64,000 bases of DNA from Nitrospira tepida (GCF_947241125.1 NZ_OX365700.1:2512001-2576000); one strand, 5' to 3'. Positions 46,258 through 55,613 are shown, numbered from the stretch's first letter. Notes: generated from the sequence alone by a model not told the origin. Numbers and translations: made by a program.

Positions 46258-47427
46258 ATGAATACCTATTTGCATCTGGACGAGATCGTTTTGGCCGTCA
46301 CGCTCCTACTCATGATCAGCGCGGTGGCAATTCCGCTCGCCCGCAGGTTCGGAATGGGCGCCGACCTCGGGCTGTTGATCGCCGGCGTCATCCTGGGGTC
46401 CTCGCACATATTGGGGCCCACCCAGGTTGACCGCCTGCGGGAAATCTCCGAACTGGGCGTGGTCTTCTTTTTGTTCCTTATCGGCCTTGAACTCGACCTT
46501 CGGAAAGTCTGGTCGTTGCGACGTTATGCCGTTGTGCTGGGAACGTTGCAGGTGCTGGTGACTGGATTCGTCCTCATGTTCTACTGGCGTCTGTTCGCGC
46601 CCACCTGGCCGCTGGCCCTCCTCTTGGGACTGGTCATTTCCAACTCCTCCACCGCCTTGGTGCTGCAAATGCTCGCCTCCAAGCGGGAGTTGGACCAGGA
46701 GCACGGCCGGGCGGCCTTCGGTATCTTGCTGTTCCAAGATTTGGCGGTGGTGCCCATTATGGTTCTGGTACCGGTGTTTGCGGGAACCGGATCGGCGGAG
46801 TCCATATCCTGGTGGGACACCGGTCGGACCTTCGGGACCATGTTGGTCCTATTCGGCTTTGGTCGAGTAGTTTGTCCATGGCTGTTTCGCCTCACCCTCG
46901 CTCGGAACATGACCGAGAGCTTCACGGCCGTGATTTTCATTGCGCTCCTCGGCAGTGCGTGGCTGGCGTCTCGTGCCGGACTCTCGATGGCGTTGGGCGC
47001 TTTCCTCATGGGCCTGGCCTTTTCCGGTACAGCTCATCAACGGGGGATTGAGCAGGAAGTCACGCCGTTCAAAAACCTCCTATTGGCGTTGTTCTTTGTC
47101 TCCGTCGGCCTCTCGTTGGACCTGACCGTCCTGACCGGGCACACGACGAAACTGCTGATGCATGTGGTCGTGATCGTCCTGGTCAAAACCGCGGTACTCT
47201 ATGCAGCCGCCAGATCCCTGTCCATGGGGCATCGTCAGGCTGTGCGACTGTCATTTCTCTTATCGCAGGGCGGTGAGTTCGGCTTTGTGATCCTGAGCAC
47301 CTTGCTCGCCTCGGGCGTTGTGACTCCGCTCCAATTCGCGTCCGGCACCATGGTGATTGCGCTGACGATGATTGCCACTCCGCTGCTCGACCAAATCGGG
47401 ATCAGGTTGAGCCGGCGAGCGACATAG
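46258..47427 (+). CDS. Kef/CPA2-type cation:proton antiporter
   Basis: 390-residue inner-membrane protein with about 12 spans. Family marks: GADLGLLIAGVILGSSHILG, ISELGVVFFLFLIGLELDLR, LLGLVISNSSTALVLQML, GILLFQDLAVVPIMVLVPVF and FLLSQGGEFGFVIL. There is no C-terminal nucleotide-binding (TrkA-N) domain, so it is a minimal version. Likely a role in potassium or sodium and pH control. Start ATG 46258 follows CGGGGGGTTCCG. I see no clear promoter for it. The dyad 180 bases upstream fits the divergent patatin gene better. Confidence 0.9.
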   Translation: MNTYLHLDEIVLAVTLLLMISAVAIPLARRFGMGADLGLLIAGVILGSSHILGPTQVDRLREISELGVVFFLFLIGLELDLRKVWSLRRYAVVLGTLQVLVTGFVLMFYWRLFAPTWPLALLLGLVISNSSTALVLQMLASKRELDQEHGRAAFGILLFQDLAVVPIMVLVPVFAGTGSAESISWWDTGRTFGTMLVLFGFGRVVCPWLFRLTLARNMTESFTAVIFIALLGSAWLASRAGLSMALGAFLMGLAFSGTAHQRGIEQEVTPFKNLLLALFFVSVGLSLDLTVLTGHTTKLLMHVVVIVLVKTAVLYAAARSLSMGHRQAVRLSFLLSQGGEFGFVILSTLLASGVVTPLQFASGTMVIALTMIATPLLDQIGIRLSRRAT

Positions 47428-47467
47428 ATCGTCGCCGGCCGGAGGCCCTGCGGATCGGGCAGGGGGC

Positions 47468-47512
47468 CTGTCATTTCTGACAGTACTCCCTTCGCCGTAT
47501 CAAGGGTATGAT
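47468..47512 (+). promoter_or_regulatory. Composite promoter 2: dyad, 23 bases, TATGAT
   Basis: Dyad CTGTCATTTCTGACAG at 47468-47483, 23-base gap, TATGAT at 47507-47512. Drives the outer-membrane protein at 47565 and probably the lipoprotein behind it. Predicted transcript start is near 47519. Confidence 0.75.
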
Positions 47513-47564
47513 CCTGTCCGCGGTTAGCGCCGAACGTCCGTCACTTGGAGCCGCCGGATGACAG

Positions 47565-48614
47565 GTGTCTTCTCGTAAGATTCTGAGATCCTGCCGTACG
47601 GCGAGAGGCAGGGGAACGAGAACAGGGGCAGCCTGGTTTCCGGCGCTGGTAGTCATCGGCTTGTCGCATATGACAGGCGTTGCGCGGAGTCTCGATTCGG
47701 CCTGGGCTCACGAAGCATCACCTAGCGTCATAAGTGAAGACAGTGTTCCGGCCGATCAGGACCCGGAAGAGCAGAGAGCGAAGGGGTCCAAGTCGGAGGG
47801 CGAGCCGGGACCGGAAGGCCCTCCGAAGGAACCACGGTTCCTTCCGCCTCGACTGAGGCCTAGGGTTTTGACTCCTGAAGTACAAGCTGAAGCGGAGAGG
47901 CTCAAGAAGCTTGCGGCCAAATACGGGACCGATCCGACGGCCATCGTCGGCCGAGTGCAACTGACCACCCAATATGCGAATCTGCCTCACGGCGCCCAAG
48001 CCAGGGACAGCACGCTGCGGGTGGATCTCCCATTCCGAAGCAATTGGCTGTTTCGGGTGGATGTGCCCTTCCTAAAATGGACCGATCCGAATCGCCCGGG
48101 GAGCCTGAGCGCGCAAGGCCTGAGCGACCTCGCCGTCGCAGCGGGATGGCGCGCCTATAACACGCCCGAATACGGATTCTTCATCGGCGTGATCTCCACG
48201 TTCCCTACCGCCGACGAGAATACGTTAGGTCTTGGAAAATACACCGTTGGCCCGCTCATTGCCACGGCCCGGTTCCTCCCGCGATGGGAGTCCTTTTTGT
48301 TCGGGGTGTTCCAGCATCAGGTGTCGGTTGGCGGCGACCCGGCCCGTTCTGACTTCGAGGTCACCAGGGCCTCAATGCAAATCAATACGATCTGGCCCGA
48401 GCGCTGGTGGACTATCCTGCAGGGAGTGTGGCAGGTCAATTGGGAGCGCAATGCGAAGAGCAGCATGACGTTTGAATTTGAACTGGGCCGGAATCTGATC
48501 GGTCGGCTCGGCGCGTATGTGCGTCCAGGTGTGGGCTTATGGGGGCGTGACCTCATTGGCGCATATGAGTGGAATGTCGAAGTTGGTGTTCGCTACATGT
48601 TCGGGTCGTTCTAA
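47565..48614 (+). CDS. Outer-membrane beta-barrel protein of unknown function
   Basis: 349 residues. A signal-like N-terminus (PALVVIGLSHMTGVARSLDS), a long charged Pro/Glu-rich linker (about 50-110), then a barrel-like region with alternating polar and aromatic strands (VQLTTQYANLPHGAQARDST ... ending in VGVRYMFGSF with terminal Phe). Family not recognised; it resembles MetA-pathway or transporter-type barrels only in general. The GTG at 47565 is tentative. It is the first gene after composite promoter 2. Confidence 0.62.
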   Translation: MSSRKILRSCRTARGRGTRTGAAWFPALVVIGLSHMTGVARSLDSAWAHEASPSVISEDSVPADQDPEEQRAKGSKSEGEPGPEGPPKEPRFLPPRLRPRVLTPEVQAEAERLKKLAAKYGTDPTAIVGRVQLTTQYANLPHGAQARDSTLRVDLPFRSNWLFRVDVPFLKWTDPNRPGSLSAQGLSDLAVAAGWRAYNTPEYGFFIGVISTFPTADENTLGLGKYTVGPLIATARFLPRWESFLFGVFQHQVSVGGDPARSDFEVTRASMQINTIWPERWWTILQGVWQVNWERNAKSSMTFEFELGRNLIGRLGAYVRPGVGLWGRDLIGAYEWNVEVGVRYMFGSF

Positions 48615-48626
48615 ACGTCAGACAAC

Positions 48627-48655
48627 CCTGTCGCATCGGCGAGGACGGCGACAGG
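48627..48655 (+). terminator. Stem-loop between two genes (attenuator or processing site)
   Basis: Eight-base stem CCTGTCGC / GCGACAGG with a 13-base loop, only 30 bases before the lipoprotein start and with no T run. It may stabilise or partly terminate the upstream transcript. Confidence 0.45.
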
Positions 48656-48684
48656 ATATCAACCCCTTTACTGAGGAGGACATC

Positions 48685-48951
48685 ATGCGCAAACACTTTA
48701 GTCTGGCCTTGGCATTGTTCGCCTCCACCGTCATGACCGCCGGCTGCACTAACTATTACCGGGTGACCGATCCGGCGTCCGGCAAGTCTTATTACAGCAC
48801 CGAAGTCAAGGAAACCGGCAAAGGGGGAGCCGTGAAAATCAAGGACGCGAAAACCGGGAGCACGGTCACGTTGCAATCCTCCGAGGTGAAGGAGATTTCC
48901 GAGGAGGAGTACAAGGCGGGGATTGCGAGGCAGTCGGGTTCTGCGAAATAG
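48685..48951 (+). CDS. Small lipoprotein
   Basis: 88 residues. Lipoprotein signal ending VMTAGC, then a small beta-rich domain (YYRVTDPASGKSYYSTEVKE, TGSTVTLQSSEVKEISEEEY). The mature pattern of short strands and a VTLQSSEVKEISE end is seen in small envelope lipoproteins, but I assign no family. The start follows GAGGAGGACATC. Probably co-transcribed with the barrel protein upstream. Confidence 0.8.
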   Translation: MRKHFSLALALFASTVMTAGCTNYYRVTDPASGKSYYSTEVKETGKGGAVKIKDAKTGSTVTLQSSEVKEISEEEYKAGIARQSGSAK

Positions 48952-49021
48952 TCTCGGACCGGACAAGTGCGCTTGCCGATCACGTTCCGGCAATGGTCGG
49001 TCGGACCGGCACTGCGCGATC

Positions 49022-49066
49022 CTGTCAATTTTGACAGTGTCGCCGCTTTTCTCCCCGGAATATCAT
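49022..49066 (+). promoter_or_regulatory. Composite promoter 3: dyad, 23 bases, TATCAT
   Basis: Dyad CTGTCAATTTTGACAG at 49022-49037, 23-base gap, TATCAT at 49061-49066. Predicted start is near 49073, 72 bases before the SYLF gene. A separate TATAAT at 49096-49101 lies downstream and could be a second promoter, without a clear -35. Confidence 0.75.
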
Positions 49067-49144
49067 GGAGTCGTATTCTCGGGTGCTCGATCACGTATAA
49101 TCCCGAGACCGAATTTGTTCTCTATGCGAGAAAGGAGCCGCGTG

Positions 49145-49708
49145 ATGTGGAATATCAAGCACCTGTGGGCTGTGTCTGTCACCCTGAGTCTGGTCTTCGT
49201 GACAGCCGGATGGCTGGCGGACCAGGCGAGCGCTGCGACCGCCAGAGAAATCGATGTCAGCGTGGACGTGGCCTTGGAAGAATTTCAGAAGCAAGTGGGG
49301 GGAGGAAAGGAGTTTCTGGAAAGCAGCAAGGGAGTGCTGGTCCTGCCGAAGGTGCTGAAAGCCGGGGTCGGATTCGGCGGTGAATATGGGGAAGGGGCGC
49401 TCCGCATCGCAGGCAAAACTGAGGACTACTACAACATTGCCTCGGCGTCGTTCGGATTCCAGTTCGGAGGACAGATGAAGACCGTGCTCCTCGTGTTCAT
49501 GGACGAGGAAGCACTGTACAAATTCCGCACGGGCGAAGGCTGGAAGGCGGGAGTCGACGGGTCCGTCGCACTGGTCACGCTTGGAGCGGGCGGTTCGATT
49601 GACACGGCCAAGATCAAGGATCCGATCGTCGGGTTTGTCTTCGGTCAAAAGGGTCTCATGTACAACCTGACCTTGGAGGGGTCCAAATTCACCAAAATGC
49701 ACAAGTGA
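49145..49708 (+). CDS. SYLF/YSC84-domain exported protein 1
   Basis: 187 residues with a signal peptide (HLWAVSVTLSLVFVTAGWLA, cut near ASAAT) and a SYLF domain: SKGVLVLPKVLKAGVGFGGE, NIASASFGFQFGGQMKTVLL, EEALYKFRTGEGWKAGVDGS, GFVFGQKGLMYNLTLEGSKF. SYLF proteins bind lipid in eukaryotes; bacterial versions are periplasmic and of unknown function. ATG at 49145 follows AAAGGAGCCGCGTG. A second, different SYLF protein occurs at 53496. Confidence 0.85.
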   Translation: MWNIKHLWAVSVTLSLVFVTAGWLADQASAATAREIDVSVDVALEEFQKQVGGGKEFLESSKGVLVLPKVLKAGVGFGGEYGEGALRIAGKTEDYYNIASASFGFQFGGQMKTVLLVFMDEEALYKFRTGEGWKAGVDGSVALVTLGAGGSIDTAKIKDPIVGFVFGQKGLMYNLTLEGSKFTKMHK

Positions 49709-49891
49709 CAGAGATTCATCTGTCGTCATGAGTTCAAGGTGGATGGCGCTTATCCTGCGCCACCACCTGCGCGGTCCCATCCCAATTGTCTCCCGCCTGA
49801 TCACATTGACGCGACCGTTCCAGTCGATGATCATTGCGCACATTTTGACATCCTGTGCCATCGTATCCGGAGATCGAAGGAGGGACATGCC

Positions 49892-51724
49892 ATGAGGGGA
49901 CTCACCAGGCGTCTGAGATTGGTAGTGATGATCGCAGGAACAGCCTTGGTCATGACGAATCTACCGCACCCTCTGCCGCTATGGGCTGCCGGTGATCAGA
50001 CAAAACCGAGCGTCAAAGAGCTGATCAAGGGCGCAAAGGAACGGCGCGCCGTCGAGACGTTCCAGCCGGAACAATTGGCCGGCACGCAAATACCGGACGA
50101 TCCACTCGGTCGCCAGACCCCGCGATCCGCCGTCAAGGGATTTCTTAAGGCCACGAGAGAGCGGGACTATGCAACGGCGTCGGAATATCTGGATCTCCGC
50201 AACCTGCCTCCCGGTCTTGACCTAAATCAGGGACCTGATCTGGCGCGCCAATTCAAGATTATTCTGGATCGCGCCCTCTTCATCGATCTTGAACTCCTGA
50301 GTTCGTCTCCTGAAGGCGATCGCCAAGATAATCTACCGGCAGGGCGCGAACGGGTCGGCCGTCTTGCCGCCGGCGACAAGTCCTACGATATCCTGCTGCA
50401 ACAGGTTCCCTATGGAGACGGCGCCCACATCTGGAAGTTCGCGTCCACGACGACGGCGGACATCCCGGCGCTCTATAAGGAATATGGCTATGGGCCGCTC
50501 GAACGGTTCTTCCCGGCCTGGATGTTCGACTATTCGATCCTCGGCATTCACCTCTGGCAATGGGTTCTGACCGTCACCGTCCTGCTCCTGCTGTACCCCG
50601 TCGCCACGTGGATCACCTGGCTGGGAGGACGGATTCTGCGGCTGTTCAGCGTCCAACGCGCGGAGAATCTGGAACGGTTTTTTGCCGCTCCTCTCAAGCT
50701 GCTCGTCTGGATCCTGCTCGCCAGAGCCTTGAGCCCGCTCATTGGGCCGTCGGTCGCCTTCAGCGCGCTCATGCAGGTCGCGACGATTCCGCTTTTTGCC
50801 TTAGCGTGGCTGCTGATTCGGTTGGTGGATTTCGGCGCCTCTCGCATCCTTGGGGACCTTGACCGCAGGGGTTTGGCCGGCGCGCGGGTGCTGGTCACGC
50901 CCGTATCACGGTTGGTCAAGCTGGTGGTGATGACCGGCATCATGCTGCTCTGGTTGGACAACATGGGATTCAAGGTCACGACCTTGCTGGCAGGCCTCAG
51001 CATCAGCGGCGTGGCGGTCGCCCTCGCCTCCCAGAAAAGCCTGGAGAATATTTTCGGAGCCCTGACGTTGTTTTCCTCGCAACCGGTGCGCGTCGGGGAC
51101 TTCTGCCGCTTCGGCGACCAGGTGGGGACCGTGGAAGAAATCGGCCTGCGGGCCACTCGAATCCGCACGCTCGATCGGAGCCTGATCACCGTGGCCAACG
51201 GCGAATTTGCCAATCTGCACCTGGACAACTACTCCGTCCGCGATCGATTCTGGTACCACCCTCAGATTGGCCTGCGGTACGAGACCACGCCGGACCAGAT
51301 CCGATACATTCTCGTCGAAGTCCAGATGATGCTCTATGCGCATCCCAAAGTCCTCCCGGAGCCACTCTGGGTTCGGTTTCTCGGGTTTGGCGATTATTCG
51401 TTGAATGTGGGCGTCTTTGCCTACATCGGGGTGACGGATTACACGGAATCCCTGGAGATCGCCGAAGACCTGAATCTGCGAATCATGGACATCGTCGCGG
51501 CGGCGGGATCGGACTTTGCCTTCCCGGCTCAGATTCAGTATGAACTGCCGGGCAAGCCGGTCGATGAAAGCCGCGTTCATGCAGTCGAGGCGCAGGTTAA
51601 GGAATGGAAGGCCCAGCGAGCCCTGTACCTGCCGAACCTACCCAAGGAGAAGATCACCGAAATCCGAGGGTCGCTGGCCTATCCGCCGCCAGGCTCGCCG
51701 GGAGCCGTCCCAACCTCCTCCTGA
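49892..51724 (+). CDS. MscS-family mechanosensitive channel with N-terminal domain
   Basis: 610-residue inner-membrane channel. A signal-like N-terminus, a periplasmic domain (about 35-195, with RSAVKGFLKATRERDYATAS), four to five membrane spans (starting LWQWVLTVTVLLLLYPVATW), then the MscS pore helix and beta domain (GLSISGVAVALASQKSLENI, TLFSSQPVRVGDFCRFGDQV, ITVANGEFANLHLDNYSVRD). It opens on membrane tension to release solutes after hypo-osmotic shock. The start follows AAGGAGGGACATGCC. It may be read through from the SYLF promoter. Confidence 0.9.
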   Translation: MRGLTRRLRLVVMIAGTALVMTNLPHPLPLWAAGDQTKPSVKELIKGAKERRAVETFQPEQLAGTQIPDDPLGRQTPRSAVKGFLKATRERDYATASEYLDLRNLPPGLDLNQGPDLARQFKIILDRALFIDLELLSSSPEGDRQDNLPAGRERVGRLAAGDKSYDILLQQVPYGDGAHIWKFASTTTADIPALYKEYGYGPLERFFPAWMFDYSILGIHLWQWVLTVTVLLLLYPVATWITWLGGRILRLFSVQRAENLERFFAAPLKLLVWILLARALSPLIGPSVAFSALMQVATIPLFALAWLLIRLVDFGASRILGDLDRRGLAGARVLVTPVSRLVKLVVMTGIMLLWLDNMGFKVTTLLAGLSISGVAVALASQKSLENIFGALTLFSSQPVRVGDFCRFGDQVGTVEEIGLRATRIRTLDRSLITVANGEFANLHLDNYSVRDRFWYHPQIGLRYETTPDQIRYILVEVQMMLYAHPKVLPEPLWVRFLGFGDYSLNVGVFAYIGVTDYTESLEIAEDLNLRIMDIVAAAGSDFAFPAQIQYELPGKPVDESRVHAVEAQVKEWKAQRALYLPNLPKEKITEIRGSLAYPPPGSPGAVPTSS

Positions 51725-51745
51725 GGAGGCAAGGATTGGATCACG

Positions 51746-52756
51746 GTGAGCTTGCTGAGATCCATCGAACGGTTCTGCCGCATCGGCCTTATCCACCTGC
51801 TTATCCTCGGCGCAACCGCCTCCGGCGCCGAAGAATGGTCCGTCAATGCCGTCGGCAATCTTCACTATACCGATGATGTGGCCCTGTTTTCGGCCACGCG
51901 CCGCTTAAGCCTGCACGGCGACCCTACCCAGCCTGTACTGGATTCGGTCCTTACCGGCAAGGGTTCGGATATGGTCATCGAGCCGGAGCTGACTGTTGCA
52001 CGACCCTTCGCCTCGCCCTGGGGGCGCACGGAGGTTGCCGTTCGCGGGCAAGCTTTCGTCTACGCGGTGAACCCTCGCTTCAACCACGGAAGCTTCGGCA
52101 TCCAGGCCCTGCACGAATTCACGCCGGACACGAAAATGCGCGTCCGCTTCTACTCCACGCCGAACCTGCTGTTGGGCGACAACGAAAGCAAGCGCACCGA
52201 CTCCCTGGCTGAGGAGCGAGTCACCAGCCACATCGGATCGGTGAGGCTGGAGCAACGATTGTCGGACAGTTGGGAACTGCGCCTATTGGCGCGCTATGGC
52301 GTTCGACTCTACAACGATGCCTTTGAGCACCAGAACACAAATTTTTGGACAGTCGGCCCGCATCTGGTCTGGCACATGACGGAACGCATGGCGTTCACCC
52401 TGGGATACCATTACGAGCGGGGGTTGGCGGACGGCCGTCATCAGCCGGAGCTGCGCGATGATACGTCCTACATCAACCATTACGTCGCCCTGGGATTGGA
52501 GGCCGAGTTGACGAAGCGACTGGGACTCGAACTGGGCTTCCATTACGAGCGAAACAATTGGACCAGCGGCATCGTGGGAGATGAGCGCAAAGACGGTCAT
52601 GAGACCGTCGTGCTGGGAGAGATCAACGCCCGCTATCGCCTCTCCGAACGGTGGAATGTGCTGCTTGGTTTTCAACGGTCGCAACGCAAGCAGAGCTTCG
52701 AGGAGGGCTTGGTGCACAATACCAATGTCACCCTTGGCGCCTCCTATGTGTTTTGA
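51746..52756 (+). CDS. Exported outer-membrane beta-barrel protein
   Basis: 336 residues with a signal peptide (IGLIHLLILGATASG) and barrel-like strands throughout (WSVNAVGNLHYTDDVALFSA, then VEPELTVARP-like and RYRLSERWNVLLGFQRSQRK), ending NVTLGASYVF with terminal Phe. No family recognised. GTG 51746 is tentative, since the nearest purine-rich run lies 17 bases before it. It follows the channel gene by 21 bases and is likely in the same transcript. Confidence 0.65.
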   Translation: MSLLRSIERFCRIGLIHLLILGATASGAEEWSVNAVGNLHYTDDVALFSATRRLSLHGDPTQPVLDSVLTGKGSDMVIEPELTVARPFASPWGRTEVAVRGQAFVYAVNPRFNHGSFGIQALHEFTPDTKMRVRFYSTPNLLLGDNESKRTDSLAEERVTSHIGSVRLEQRLSDSWELRLLARYGVRLYNDAFEHQNTNFWTVGPHLVWHMTERMAFTLGYHYERGLADGRHQPELRDDTSYINHYVALGLEAELTKRLGLELGFHYERNNWTSGIVGDERKDGHETVVLGEINARYRLSERWNVLLGFQRSQRKQSFEEGLVHNTNVTLGASYVF

Positions 52757-52829
52757 GTTCGAGCGTCTGACTGTCCTCATCACGGGTGGCGCCGGTCTCT
52801 CCGAGACTCTCAATACCTCATGATCTGAC

Positions 52830-52874
52830 CTGTCAGAATTGACAGTTGTCGCCATACCCGCTGAACCGTAGGAT
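52830..52874 (+). promoter_or_regulatory. Composite promoter 4: dyad, 23 bases, TAGGAT
   Basis: Dyad CTGTCAGAATTGACAG at 52830-52845, 23-base gap, TAGGAT at 52869-52874. Sits 90 bases before the LEA14-like gene, the first of a run that also has SYLF protein 2 and a FadL-like barrel. The dyad is identical in sequence to copy 1. Confidence 0.75.
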
Positions 52875-52963
52875 CGCTCCACGATCTGGCCACCGATCGG
52901 GAGGGCCAAGGTGGACTTCTGCGGTCTCGGGGTAGACCCACGCCATTATGAAGGAGAACGCAT

Positions 52964-53458
52964 ATGCAGCGACGGCCACATTGCGGTGGTGCCACCCGGA
53001 CATGGCCTATGCTGATTGTCGCGGCAGTCACAGCCTGTTCGACGATGCCGAAGGACTTTGAGACACCTAAATTTGGCATCGCCGACATCGCCCCAAAGGA
53101 CGTGGCTGTTTTCGAACAACGGTTCGACGTGCAATTGCGTATTCAAAATCCGAACAACTTCGATCTGGGCATTAACGGCATCCGCTTTCAGATCGACCTC
53201 AACGAGAAGGAGTTTGGCAACGGCATGTCCGGCCAGGCCGTGACCATCCCGCGCTTCAGTTCCGAGATGATCACCGCGGAAGTCATCACCGGCCTCGGCG
53301 GATTCCTGCGCCAGATGCAGGAGATGAGCGCATCAGCGACCAAGCTGCGCTACCGCCTCAAAGGCAAGGCCTTCGCGCAAGCGCCCAGCAACTTCACCAT
53401 CCCGTTCGATGAAAGCGGGGAGATTGATTTCAATCTGGCGCCGCCAGCCGAGAAGTAG
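52964..53458 (+). CDS. LEA14/WHy-domain lipoprotein
   Basis: 164 residues: lipoprotein signal ending VAAVTAC, then one water-stress/hypersensitive-response (LEA type 2) domain with the characteristic FDVQLRIQNPNNFDLGINGI and FQIDLNEKEFGNGMSGQAV. The Pro-Asn-Asn pair is the family core. Such domains are tied to desiccation tolerance in plants and to stress in bacteria; the role here is inferred. Start follows AAGGAGAACGCAT. Confidence 0.85.
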   Translation: MQRRPHCGGATRTWPMLIVAAVTACSTMPKDFETPKFGIADIAPKDVAVFEQRFDVQLRIQNPNNFDLGINGIRFQIDLNEKEFGNGMSGQAVTIPRFSSEMITAEVITGLGGFLRQMQEMSASATKLRYRLKGKAFAQAPSNFTIPFDESGEIDFNLAPPAEK

Positions 53459-53495
53459 CACACGTTGTCGGCCATTGCACAAGAGGAGGTCTCAC

Positions 53496-54230
53496 ATGAT
53501 TGTCGAACAGCAGAAGCACCGAGGAACACACCGAAGGCAGATGCGTAGCATGAGGTTGGGACTCGGCGCGGTGGCGCTGACCATCCAGGCACTGATGATC
53601 GCGCCTCCATCCTATGCTGCCGACTTCGCCGAACAGCAACAACTCGTGGACAAGGCGCGCCTTACCATAGAGGCATTTGCCGCCGACCCCAGTGTGGGCG
53701 GTCCAATTCGCGAATTGAAGTCTGAGGCCAAAGCGCTCTTCATTGTCCCACAATTTGTCCGAGGGGCCTTCGTCTTCGGCGGCGCGGGAGGCAGCGGAGT
53801 CTTGCTGGTGCGGGATGAGAAAACCGGCGACTGGTCCGAACCGGCCTTTTACACCATCGGGTCGGCCAGTTTCGGCCTGCAAATCGGAGGGGACGTATCG
53901 GAGATGGTGCTGGTGGTGAGAACCCAGAAAGGGCTGGAGGAATTTTATCGAACCGATTTCAAGCTGGGCGCGGATGTCTCCATGGCCGTCGGCCCGGAAG
54001 GGGAAGGAGTCTCGGTTCGTGGCATCGCCGCCGATATCCTGTCCTATGCTCGGAAGAAGGGCATCTTCGCTGGCATCTCGGCCGAGGGAGCGATCATCGC
54101 TGTGTCGAATGAGTCCAATCGAGCCTACTACGGGAAGGATGTCCGGCCCACGGACATCGTCGTCAAGCGGAGCGTCAGCAATCCCAAGTCAGCCGACCTG
54201 CGGAAAACCGTGGAAAAGATGATGAAGTAG
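53496..54230 (+). CDS. SYLF/YSC84-domain exported protein 2
   Basis: 244 residues. A signal peptide (VALTIQALMIAPPSYA), then a SYLF domain: EAKALFIVPQFVRGAFVFGG, YTIGSASFGLQIGGDVSEMV, EEFYRTDFKLGADVSMAVGP and IFAGISAEGAIIAVSNESNR. It differs clearly from SYLF protein 1 (49145), so this is an older split, not a recent copy. The YGKDVRPTDIV end is typical of Gram-negative members. Ribosome site GAGGAGGTCTCAC. Second gene of the LEA14-SYLF-FadL set. Confidence 0.88.
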   Translation: MIVEQQKHRGTHRRQMRSMRLGLGAVALTIQALMIAPPSYAADFAEQQQLVDKARLTIEAFAADPSVGGPIRELKSEAKALFIVPQFVRGAFVFGGAGGSGVLLVRDEKTGDWSEPAFYTIGSASFGLQIGGDVSEMVLVVRTQKGLEEFYRTDFKLGADVSMAVGPEGEGVSVRGIAADILSYARKKGIFAGISAEGAIIAVSNESNRAYYGKDVRPTDIVVKRSVSNPKSADLRKTVEKMMK

Positions 54231-54255
54231 CACCGGTTCTCAGTGAAGCAGCGAT

Positions 54256-55575
54256 ATGAGGCGACCCGTGCCACGAAGAGTGGCGATTACAGCCACGCTC
54301 ACCACGATGCTGATGGCTTCGGCTCAGGCGATGGCCGGCGGTCTCTCGCTCTATGAAATCGGCACAGCCGATGTCGGACTGGCTGGTGCGGGCTGGGCAG
54401 CCCGTGCGCAGGATCCAGCCACGCTCCTCAAGAATCCGGCCGGCATGAGTTTGCTCGAGGGCAACCAGTTCCAGGCAGGCGCTCAACTGCTCTATGGGAG
54501 CATTGGGTTCAGCCCAAGTGGCGGAACGACGGTGGATGGAAACGACGGTGGAAACCCGCTTGGTGTCTTACCCGGCGCCAGTCTGTTCTATGTCCACGGT
54601 TTGGGTCGGGATATCAAACTGGGTATCGGCCTGTTTTCCAATTTCGGGCTCGGCTTGAATTACAACAGCGGGTGGGTCGGCCGGTATCACGGGCTGGAGA
54701 GCACGTTGATCGGTGTGAGCGTCATGCCGGGTCTCAGCTATCGCATCACCGACCAACTCTCCATCGGGGCTGCCGCCAACGTCATGGTCGGCTACCTCAA
54801 CTACAGCGCCGCCGTCAACAACCGGCTCTTCCTTGATGTGCCGGACGGGCAAATGCAGGTGAAGGATACGACCGCAGGAGCCGGCGGAAATGTTGGAGTA
54901 TTGTTCGAACCCAAGAAAGGGATGCGATTTGGCGTCACCTACTATTCACAAGTGAAGCTGAATTTTTCCGATGTCCCCGAGTTCACCGGTCTGTCAGGCC
55001 CGATCGGAACCGCTTTACAAAACCGGGGCCTGCTGGGTAATCAACTCGATTTGGGGGTGAGAGTCCCTCAGCAAGTAATGCTGAGCGCCTACCATGAGTT
55101 CACCGATCGGTGGGCCTTGATGCTGGACTTTGGATGGCAAGACTGGAGCCAGTTCGGAAAAGTGGATATCGGGGTGGCCGGAGACACGCTGACTCCGAGC
55201 GGGACCATCAAGGTGAACTATCAAGACACCTACCATGTCGCTCTGGGAAGCCGCTATCGCCTGAATGAAGCCTGGCTGATCAATACCGGCTTCGCCTGGG
55301 ACAGTTCAATGCTGAAGGACCAGGACCGCACGGTCACCCTCCCGATCGGCCAGGTTTTCCGGTTCGGGCTTGGCGCCGAATGGCAAGCCAGCCCCACGCT
55401 CAACGTGGCCTTTAGTTACGAATTGGCCTACAGCGGCACTATGTCCGTCAACCAGGATCGCGGACCGCTGGGCGGCAGCGTCGTCGGACAGTTTCCCGGC
55501 GCCTACATCAATTTCTTCCAGGTGAGTTTCATCTGGGGCAGCGGCGAACGCAACCCGTCGAACCGGAGCGGTTAA
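54256..55575 (+). CDS. FadL/OmpP1-like outer-membrane transporter
   Basis: 439 residues with a signal peptide, then the family opening GGLSLYEIGTADVGLAGAG followed by ARAQDPATLLKNPAGMSLLE (the NPAGM motif that marks the plug). A barrel of long strands follows (YNSGWVGRYHGLESTLIGVS; TYYSQVKLNF; VPQQVMLSAYHEFTDRWALM), ending in NFFQVSFIWGSGERNPSNRSG, without a terminal Phe. FadL relatives import long-chain fatty acids or other hydrophobic molecules. Third gene after composite promoter 4. The relic at 55614 starts about 40 bases after its stop. Confidence 0.85.
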   Translation: MRRPVPRRVAITATLTTMLMASAQAMAGGLSLYEIGTADVGLAGAGWAARAQDPATLLKNPAGMSLLEGNQFQAGAQLLYGSIGFSPSGGTTVDGNDGGNPLGVLPGASLFYVHGLGRDIKLGIGLFSNFGLGLNYNSGWVGRYHGLESTLIGVSVMPGLSYRITDQLSIGAAANVMVGYLNYSAAVNNRLFLDVPDGQMQVKDTTAGAGGNVGVLFEPKKGMRFGVTYYSQVKLNFSDVPEFTGLSGPIGTALQNRGLLGNQLDLGVRVPQQVMLSAYHEFTDRWALMLDFGWQDWSQFGKVDIGVAGDTLTPSGTIKVNYQDTYHVALGSRYRLNEAWLINTGFAWDSSMLKDQDRTVTLPIGQVFRFGLGAEWQASPTLNVAFSYELAYSGTMSVNQDRGPLGGSVVGQFPGAYINFFQVSFIWGSGERNPSNRSG

Positions 55576-55613
55576 GGCCTCGTCACCTTAATGGGTACCG
55601 GAGGAGCGACCAC

